Shown here: piece after piece, positions 58,671-64,000 of the stretch
How the letters are laid out: every line of letters starts with the position of its first letter
How positions within the stretch are numbered: the first letter of the stretch is position 1
Assembly: GCF_036013745.1 (NCBI RefSeq)
Contig: NZ_CP107880.1
Span: 10,173,419 to 10,237,418 of the forward strand
Length of the DNA: 64,000 nucleotides
Direction: 5' to 3'
Source of the DNA: Streptomyces sp. NBC_00483
GTDB lineage: Bacteria > Actinomycetota > Actinomycetes > Streptomycetales > Streptomycetaceae
Notes under the pieces: generated by a model
Told to the model about the DNA's origin: nothing
Seen by the model: the letters and a program-made list of their open reading frames with translations, nothing else
The model's database searches: none
Position numbers and translations under genes: made by a program

Positions 58671-58979
58671 GTGCCGTTCGACCCCGACCGCCCGGCCCCG
58701 GCAAACGGGATGAAGTACCGCACCGAGTACGGCTACATCCTGGCCGGCCCGGACGAACGAGGATGCTGCGTGATCCACGAACTGTGGGTCGCACCGGAGC
58801 ACCGCGGCAACGGAAAAGGACGCCTGCTCGTCGACCACGTCCGCACCTGGGCAAGAGAACACGCCCTGGCGCCGTTGATCGTCCACTGCTCGCCCCGCAA
58901 TCAGCACGGTCGCGCCTTCTACGAGGCGCTCGGGATGCGGGCTGTGTCCGTGGTCTACCAAGACGATCTGGCCGAGTAG
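58671..58979 (+). CDS. GNAT-family N-acetyltransferase
   Basis: 102 residues, a short GNAT domain. The acetyl-CoA pyrophosphate loop is in LWVAPEHRGNGKGRLLVDHV (consensus R/Q-x-x-G-x-G/A), followed by the C-terminal NQHGRAFYEALGMRAVSVVY strand-helix. The first two strands are short, so N-terminal elements may be missing. GTG 58671 is preferred, with GGAGGGC before it; a longer frame starts at 58578. Substrate unknown. Confidence 0.8.
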   Translation: MPFDPDRPAPANGMKYRTEYGYILAGPDERGCCVIHELWVAPEHRGNGKGRLLVDHVRTWAREHALAPLIVHCSPRNQHGRAFYEALGMRAVSVVYQDDLAE

Positions 58980-59326
58980 ACAAAGCGTCGTGGCAGCACA
59001 ACGGAGCTACCAGCAGATGACACCCCTCAGCCCCGGATGGCGTCAGCCGGTGAGGCGGATAACCCGCAGGGTTTCCTGAGAATCCAGGAAACCAAGCACC
59101 CGGCCCGCGGCCAGCGGGGCGCTCTTGCAGGCAGGTGCTCGCCGTGAACTCACCCCTCCACAACATGCGGCCGCCAGCGGAACACAGGATGTGGACCGCT
59201 CGCCGGCGCCGGAACAGCCGGGCAGCGTGGGCGTGACGGACCATCATGTACGCACCCGCGGAGTCGATGATCCCGGTCAGCTCGTCCTGGTCCACACCGC
59301 CACACAGGCGCGCCACCGCGGCGAGG
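58980..59326. other. Intergenic region without recognised gene
   Basis: About 350 bases between the convergent GNAT and TetR genes. A small hairpin, GGGTTTCCTGAGAATCCAGGAAACC (59071-59094), could serve as a terminator. Frames across the area show no homology. Confidence 0.4.
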
Positions 59327-59956
59327 CTATCCCGACAACCTTCGCCCGTCGGCCACAGCCCCGCGGCTCAAGAAGGCGTCAACGACACAGACGACGTCGG
59401 CGCGCTCGAGCCGTGCGCCTGCCACGAGCCGCCGGAAGAACAGGGGCCCGAGAAGCTGGGCGACGGCGAATTCCACGTCAGTGGCCGTCGACAGCTCTCC
59501 TCGGGCCACCGCATCCTCGATGACAGCAGCGGTCGTCCGGCTGCCCTCGCGGTACAAGTCCCTCTTCAGCGCCGCGAAGGCGGGACTGCTGTCGGCGCGC
59601 TCGATCACCACTCGCATGATCCGCTCGGTCGCCGGGTCGGTCAATTGGCCGCGGGCCAGGTCGAGTTCGGCCAGCAGATCCTCCCGCAGATCCCCCTTCG
59701 GGATGCTGTGACTGCGGGCCATCTGCCCGGCGAGCGCATCACGCAGGAGATCGGTGACGTCGGGCCAGTGACGGTACAGGGTGCTACGCCCCACACCGCT
59801 GCGCGAGGAAACGTTCACGTGCGTGATGGCCGGCAAGCCGCCTTCCTGCAGCAGCTCGCGTACCGCCGTCAACGCCGCCGATCTGCTCCGCGTAATACGC
59901 GGATCGACCCGTTGCGTTCCTGCGGTCTGCGTCGGGGGCGCCGGCATGGGACTCAC
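59327..59956 (-). CDS. TetR-family transcriptional regulator
   Basis: 209 residues. The HTH reads ITHVNVSSRSGVGRSTLYRH with the usual WPDVTDLLRDAL after it; the C-terminal helical domain is TetR_C-like (ERIMRVVIERADSSPAFAAL). GTG 59956 follows GGGAGAC; the longer frame to 59989 overlaps the operator. It is divergent from the membrane protein at 60071 with a 31-bp inverted repeat between, so it very probably represses that gene and itself. Confidence 0.9.
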   Translation of the reverse strand: MSPMPAPPTQTAGTQRVDPRITRSRSAALTAVRELLQEGGLPAITHVNVSSRSGVGRSTLYRHWPDVTDLLRDALAGQMARSHSIPKGDLREDLLAELDLARGQLTDPATERIMRVVIERADSSPAFAALKRDLYREGSRTTAAVIEDAVARGELSTATDVEFAVAQLLGPLFFRRLVAGARLERADVVCVVDAFLSRGAVADGRRLSG

Positions 59957-60002
59957 ACATGTCTCCCTTCTCCGCCCCCAGTCTGGCACGCGATGCCCCG
60001 CC

Positions 60003-60033
60003 CCTACTATGGGACAAGTTGTTTCACAGTAGG
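60003..60033. promoter_or_regulatory. TetR operator
   Basis: CCTACTATGGGACAA-G-TTGTTTCACAGTAGG: 12 of 15 arm positions pair. It lies 47 bases upstream of the TetR start and 38 bases before the membrane-protein start. Confidence 0.75.
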
Positions 60034-60070
60034 GAGGGTCGGCCGATCCCCCCCCGGCCCGAGGAGAGCC

Positions 60071-60475
60071 ATGGCCGTCGTCAGTCCTGGACGCGTTCTG
60101 TTGTCACTGACCTCCATCAGCACCATGTGCGGCGCCTACATCGCCGACTGGAACGAAACACACATCCACAACCCCAACTGGCCGCCACACGCGAAATTCC
60201 ACAACGCCCAGACCATGAGCACCGGCGCCGCGCTCGGCGCCATCGGGCTGTGGGCACTGTGGGGCCGCGGAGCCGACGCCTCCGGCGAGCGACTGAAACT
60301 GGCGACCGGTGCCGCCTCGCTGTACTGGATCACCCAGATGTCGGCCATCGCCTACCCCGGAACCGCCTTCATGGACCCGCCGAAGAAGGGCGCCCCGCAA
60401 GCAGTACTCGCCGGGGCCACACTCACCCTCAACGGCCTGGCCTTCGCCCTGGAACGCCGACGGCTGCGCCGGTGA
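60071..60475 (+). CDS. Membrane protein of unknown function (TetR-controlled)
   Basis: 134 residues with four hydrophobic segments (LLSLTSISTMCGAYIAD, TGAALGAIGLWALWG, LATGAASLYWITQMSAIAY, AVLAGATLTLNGLAFAL). A conserved-looking WNETHIHNPNWPPHAKFHNA follows the first helix, with Trp, His and Asn that could bind a ligand or metal. ATG 60071 follows GAGGAGAG. Resembles small DUF membrane proteins paired with TetR regulators in actinomycetes. Function unknown; an efflux or stress role is a guess. Confidence 0.83.
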   Translation: MAVVSPGRVLLSLTSISTMCGAYIADWNETHIHNPNWPPHAKFHNAQTMSTGAALGAIGLWALWGRGADASGERLKLATGAASLYWITQMSAIAYPGTAFMDPPKKGAPQAVLAGATLTLNGLAFALERRRLRR

Positions 60476-60951
60476 TACCCGGCCGCCGATTCCTCACCGT
60501 GCTCCGCCGCACGGGGATCACACAACTCCACCACCACGTGGAACAGGAGTCAGAGATACAGAGATCCCGCCCAACCTTCCGACCGGACGGGATCTCATCA
60601 CTGATCTTCGTGTGCTCCGCTTCCCTGCATGGCCAGACCAGGAGATCGACACACCAACTACCCCTCCTTGTACGCCAACTAAAAATCCTCGTCACAACGA
60701 ACACACCCACCGGGCCGAGCGCACGGGCCGCAACCCCTCCACAGGCGAGGCGATCACCACCCCCACTGCCTACAGCGTGAAGGTGACCGCGGACTCCAAG
60801 CTCAAGAAGGCCGCCAAGGACAAGCAGCCCCCTCGAAGCCGGGACGCTGGCGAGGCACGCAGACACCTCGCAGACGTGGAACCTCGAGATACCGAGAGAC
60901 GGCGATGTGTACCGAACCGCAATCGGACTCACTAGCCTTACCGCACAAGCG
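60476..60951. other. Intergenic region before the helicase gene end
   Basis: 476 bases between two convergent genes. The plus frame near 60780-60830 has VKVTADSKLKKAAKDKQPP, protein-like but without start or family. Less GC-rich than its surroundings in the middle (60640-60710). No terminator stem stands out. Confidence 0.35.
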
Positions 60952-63612
60952 TTACGCCCAGGTGATGCCCAACTCCCTTAGTGCGCCCAGCTGCTCGGCG
61001 TCGAGTTTGTCGCGCCGGGTCTTGGTGTTGGTGATCCATACGCCCAGTTTCACAATCACTGGCTCCGCTTCGCCGTCGACGGCGATCGGTTCGCTGTGTC
61101 CGCGCGGCACCGGCCGGTGGGCGCCTTCCCGCTCGACCCACTGCGTGAGGGCTGTCAGGCCTCGTTGGAATGCCTGCTGCGCTTTGCTCGGTCCCTTCGT
61201 CGTACGAGTGGCTGTCGGGGCGGGCTGGATGCCCAGCTTGGTCAGCCGCTCCTGCTGCTCGGGAAGGAGCCGTGCCCAGTTGCCCGGCTGCTTCTGCTGC
61301 TTCAGCCATTTGCCGATGTCGTCGCTGTCCATGAGTACGCCGGGTGCGATGTCGGGGAGCCGGCCGTCGGGTTCGTCGGCGGCGAGGTCGGCCAGGACGC
61401 GGTAGTGCCGCTGCCAGTCCAGCGGCCACGGGCAGTTCCAGTCCGGGTCGATCTCCGCTAGCTGCGCCGCACGTACGGCGGCGCGCACCGGGGCCTTGCC
61501 CAGGCCGTTCTTCTGCCCCTTCCGGCGGAGGTTGGCGATGTGCTGTCCGATGGGCACCATCGCCTCGCTCTCGCCCCATACTGCGTCCTGGCGGGGTGCG
61601 AGGTGTCCGGTGGCCCGCCGGTAGGAGCGGAGCGCGGCGAGCTTGTTCTCCCAGGCTTCCTCGCCCGGCTCCCACACCATCCCGGCTTCCGGGGCGTCCA
61701 GCAGGGTCTTGCGCCGCTCCTCCAGTTCCCCGGCCCGTAGTGCTTTGCGCTGCTGGTGCACCCACCTGCCGAGGGGGAAGTCCTTGGTCACCCCCACTTC
61801 GAGCTCCACGTCGTAGGACACGGCGTGGACGCCGGTGATCTCGTTCTCGGCCCGCCAGCACAGCAGGGCTTGGTAGCCCTCCAGCCACACCAGCGACTCG
61901 GGCCGGTAGACCCGAGTGCGCAGGAACGCGGCGATCGTGGCCGCGTCTCTGGGGGAGGAGAAGCGGAGCAGCACGGACTCGGCAGTGGCGTTGCTGTCGT
62001 CCTGCTCCTGGTCGGCGCCGTCATCTTCGCCGCCGGCCCCGACGATCCGGCCGTTCTTGTCCCGCTGGATGTGGACCGTGCGCTTTCCGCTGGTGAGGGC
62101 GCGGGAGGCGAGCTGCTCGACGAGTCGTTCATCATGCGAGCGCAGACCCTGGAGCACAGCTACGAGCGGGCGGAACGAGGCGCTGGCGATCATGTCGGTG
62201 GGGTTTTCGCCGGGCTTCAGGAACACGGGCACGATGATCCGTGCGACCTTGGTGGAGCCGTCTTTGTTGAGGCGGAGTGCGCGGCCGATGTTCTGCACGA
62301 TCTCGACCTGGGAGCCACGGGTGTCGGCGAAGCAGACGGCTTCCACGCCTCGTTTGCCGGTGATGTCGACGCCTTCTCCGAGTACGCGACAGCTGGCGAG
62401 GAACGCGCGGTGCACGCGCCGGTTGTTGGCGTCGATGCCCTCTGCGAACTGGCGCAGAGCTTCCCGGCGTTCGGTGACGTGGTGGTCGCCGCACAGCCAT
62501 GCCGACCAGACGCGCTCTGGTGGTACGTGGCGGCCGGCGTCGAGTTCGTAGAAGTCGGCGTCGATCGATGATGCGGGGAGCCGGTCCGCGGCCACCAGGC
62601 CGTCCTCGGAGGTGTCGTTGGCGTACAGCTCCGCGGCGGTCTCCGGCAGCTTCTCCGCGAAGGCCGCTGCTTCCTCCACCTTCTGATGGAAGGTCATCAC
62701 CGTACGGAGGTTCCACTTCGCGGCGTGTTCCAGGAGTGCGGTCTGGAGCACGGCCAGGCGCCGGCCGCGCTGCGCCTCTTCGGATTCCCCGAGGACGGGG
62801 GAGGGGTCGCGGATCTCGAGGACGTCGATCTCGAATCCGGCGAGGATTTCGCGTTCGATCGCCTCCGAGAGTCCCAGCTCGGCCAGCCATGGTCCGTAGA
62901 TCTCGGAGTCCTGGCCCATGGACGCGATCTCCGCCTCCTGGCCGTGCGGGCCCTTCTGCGGGCGGGGCGCGGCGAGGATGCGGGGGGTTGCGGTGAGGTA
63001 GAGCCGGTAGTCGGCGGGGACGCGGGCGTTGTCGTGGATCGCCGCCCATGGCTTGCCAAGATCGCCTGCGGTTGAGTGCGCCTCGTCGACGATGGCGAGC
63101 GAAAAACCGTCCATCCGCTGTCCGTACAGCTGCTCCCCGCCCGCGAGAGCGGCCTCCAGCGGCCCGCACACCTTCCGCTGACCCGCAGGGTCGTCGAAGT
63201 CCTCGCGGTCCACCAGCGAGGCGTACGTGGCGAACACGACGACGGGTCCGTGTCCGGCCCACAGGGCGAGCTGGATCGGGTTGGTGGTGGTGCGCACCCC
63301 CAACGCGCCCAGGACCGGGTCGTTCTCCAGCGAGCACACCGTGACCATCGGCGCGGTGTGGCCCACCAGACGCCAGGCCTCGACGGTCTGCGCGAGCAGG
63401 TCCAGGGTCGGCACCATGACCAGGATCCGACCGCCCGCGAACGACTCCAGCGCGCATGCGGCGGCCGTGATCGTCTTGCCCGAGCCGGTCGCGGACACGA
63501 TCGTGCCCCGGGCACCCTGCGGGGACACAGGTGCCCTTTCAGGGAACCCCACCCACCGGCGAAACGCGGAGCGTTGAGCTACCTGATGCTCCTTGAGCCG
63601 AATCGCTGACAT
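60952..63612 (-). CDS. ttrA: Telomeric helicase-like protein TtrA
   Basis: 886 residues. A superfamily 2 helicase: IVSATGSGKTITAAA (Walker A, about residue 40), ILVMVPTLDLL, VDEAHST (DEAH-like box), LYLTATPRILA, and motif VI VQNIGRALRLNKDGSTK. The C-terminal 300 residues contain several helicase-associated repeats (ALRSYRRATGHLAPRQDAVW, LTQWVEREGAHRPVPRGHSE). This is the architecture of the helicase genes found at the ends of Streptomyces chromosomes and plasmids, whose loss affects conjugal transfer. It is the last gene before the telomere and points inward. Start ATG 63612; palindromes at 63629 and 63695 lie in its promoter. Confidence 0.92.
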   Translation of the reverse strand: MSAIRLKEHQVAQRSAFRRWVGFPERAPVSPQGARGTIVSATGSGKTITAAACALESFAGGRILVMVPTLDLLAQTVEAWRLVGHTAPMVTVCSLENDPVLGALGVRTTTNPIQLALWAGHGPVVVFATYASLVDREDFDDPAGQRKVCGPLEAALAGGEQLYGQRMDGFSLAIVDEAHSTAGDLGKPWAAIHDNARVPADYRLYLTATPRILAAPRPQKGPHGQEAEIASMGQDSEIYGPWLAELGLSEAIEREILAGFEIDVLEIRDPSPVLGESEEAQRGRRLAVLQTALLEHAAKWNLRTVMTFHQKVEEAAAFAEKLPETAAELYANDTSEDGLVAADRLPASSIDADFYELDAGRHVPPERVWSAWLCGDHHVTERREALRQFAEGIDANNRRVHRAFLASCRVLGEGVDITGKRGVEAVCFADTRGSQVEIVQNIGRALRLNKDGSTKVARIIVPVFLKPGENPTDMIASASFRPLVAVLQGLRSHDERLVEQLASRALTSGKRTVHIQRDKNGRIVGAGGEDDGADQEQDDSNATAESVLLRFSSPRDAATIAAFLRTRVYRPESLVWLEGYQALLCWRAENEITGVHAVSYDVELEVGVTKDFPLGRWVHQQRKALRAGELEERRKTLLDAPEAGMVWEPGEEAWENKLAALRSYRRATGHLAPRQDAVWGESEAMVPIGQHIANLRRKGQKNGLGKAPVRAAVRAAQLAEIDPDWNCPWPLDWQRHYRVLADLAADEPDGRLPDIAPGVLMDSDDIGKWLKQQKQPGNWARLLPEQQERLTKLGIQPAPTATRTTKGPSKAQQAFQRGLTALTQWVEREGAHRPVPRGHSEPIAVDGEAEPVIVKLGVWITNTKTRRDKLDAEQLGALRELGITWA

Positions 63613-63628
63613 CTTCGTGCCCCCTCAA

Positions 63629-63648
63629 CGCCTGAATTCATTCAGGCG
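63629..63648. promoter_or_regulatory. Palindrome in the ttrA promoter
   Basis: CGCCTGAA-TTCA-TTCAGGCG, 8-bp perfect arms, 17 bases upstream of the ttrA start. Likely operator; its regulator is unknown. Its placement fits repression at the ribosome or promoter. Confidence 0.6.
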
Positions 63649-63694
63649 AGGATCTCACCCCTAGGGTGTCCCATGTTTCTGCCAAAGGTACAGA

Positions 63695-63713
63695 CTGCAT
63701 CACTTTGATGCAG
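63695..63713. promoter_or_regulatory. Second palindrome upstream of ttrA
   Basis: CTGCATCA-CTT-TGATGCAG, 8-bp perfect arms, about 80 bases upstream of ttrA. It overlaps an AT-rich stretch that could be the promoter. It lies outside the telomeric palindrome block and has a CTT loop, unlike the G-N-A loops there. Confidence 0.55.
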
Positions 63714-63768
63714 TCGAGACACCAACACCCTAAGACCTCAACCAGCCACCCACCCTTACAGCCAGCCC

Positions 63769-64000
63769 GGCCCGCGTCAGCGGGCCTAAGTTCCGCAGGC
63801 GAAGCCGAAGGAACGCCAGGGCAGGAGAGCGCAGCGAACCTGCCCACGAGGCTGGAGCGCAGCGGAAGCCTCCAGGTGAGCGCAGCCCGAACCAGCTCCG
63901 AGAGCGCAGCGAACGGAGCATCAATCCCCATGCGCAGCATGGGGATTGAGCAGGATGCGCAGCATCCCGCCAGCGCTCCCGCGAAGCGGGAGCGCAACAC
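63769..64000. repeat. Linear replicon telomere: consecutive palindromes with GCA/GAA triloops
   Basis: In order: GGCCCGC-GTCA-GCGGGCC (63769-63786); GTTCC...GGAAC around a GGC-GAA-GCC core (63790-63814); GGGCAGG...CCTGCCC (63819-63845); GAGGCT...AGCCTC (63848-63872); GCTCCG...CGGAGC (63895-63919); TCAATCCCCATGC-GCA-GCATGGGGATTGA (63921-63949); GGATGC-GCA-GCATCC (63953-63967); GCGCTCCCGC-GAA-GCGGGAGCGC (63973-63995). The third to fifth enclose a 13-base GCGCAGC-containing loop, identical in the third and fifth. The last bases AACAC would begin the next palindrome. Read from the other strand, the order and sequences match the archetypal Streptomyces telomere as I remember it, with about 60 terminal bases missing. 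Confidence 0.92.

Noticed and set aside
58510..59316. 268-codon minus frame over the GNAT gene
   Set aside because: Arg- and Cys-rich, opposite to the GNAT domain, without start context or homology.
1..64000. tRNA, rRNA or known riboswitch genes
   Set aside because: I looked for cloverleaf ends, rRNA motifs and common riboswitch cores and saw none; a covariance-model search would be needed to exclude small RNAs.

Overview
The window is the end of a linear Streptomyces-type replicon. GC content is very high, GTG starts and ATGA/GTGA overlaps are common, and the usual Streptomyces families are present (conservon, tap-tpg, telomeric helicase, Tat lipoproteins). From about 63.77 kb to the last base the sequence is a run of adjacent palindromes closed by GCA or GAA triloops. 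From memory this matches the archetypal Streptomyces telomere, and the window appears to stop inside the third palindrome, so probably only some 60 bases of the physical end are missing. Whether the replicon is the chromosome or a large linear plasmid cannot be decided here.

Left part (1-27.5 kb): ordinary metabolic genes. It opens with a cut-off sugar-binding lipoprotein gene beside a LacI regulator. A GntR regulator and a run of amine/amino-acid genes follow: three APC permeases, a class III aminotransferase, an NCS1 permease, an FAD amine oxidase co-transcribed with an unusual XRE-TetR regulator, and DctA. Then comes a mannoside-utilisation locus (GH130 enzyme, GH38 alpha-mannosidase, a three-gene sugar ABC transporter and a divergent ROK regulator with a TTA codon). 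A DUF3291 protein, a Cys-containing HTH regulator and a membrane Ser/Thr kinase close this part.

Middle part (27.7-46.7 kb): an eroded accessory zone. It holds a STAND regulator pseudogene with several lesions, a GT-skewed tract, a secreted Ala-rich protein, two IS5-family elements side by side plus a decayed third, and the telomere-maintenance operon tap-tpg, in and around which short repeats have expanded. Further on are a methyltransferase, a MerR/SDR pair with a clear operator, a secreted protein with duplicated domains, a BAAT-type hydrolase, an IstB fragment, an LAETG wall-anchored protein, a cold-shock gene and a chimera of two gene fragments (MFS and polysaccharide deacetylase).

Right part (46.9-64 kb): an AraC regulator, then a conservon (cvnABCD with two P450 genes and an enoyl-CoA hydratase) whose CvnB carries two roadblock domains. 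After an Imm49 remnant comes a tightly coupled cassette of eight small membrane-protein genes plus a frameshifted ninth (55.9-58.0 kb). I do not recognise its function, and it is the best candidate for something undescribed. A small coupled gene pair, a GNAT enzyme, a TetR/membrane-protein pair, the telomeric helicase gene ttrA and the telomere complete the window.
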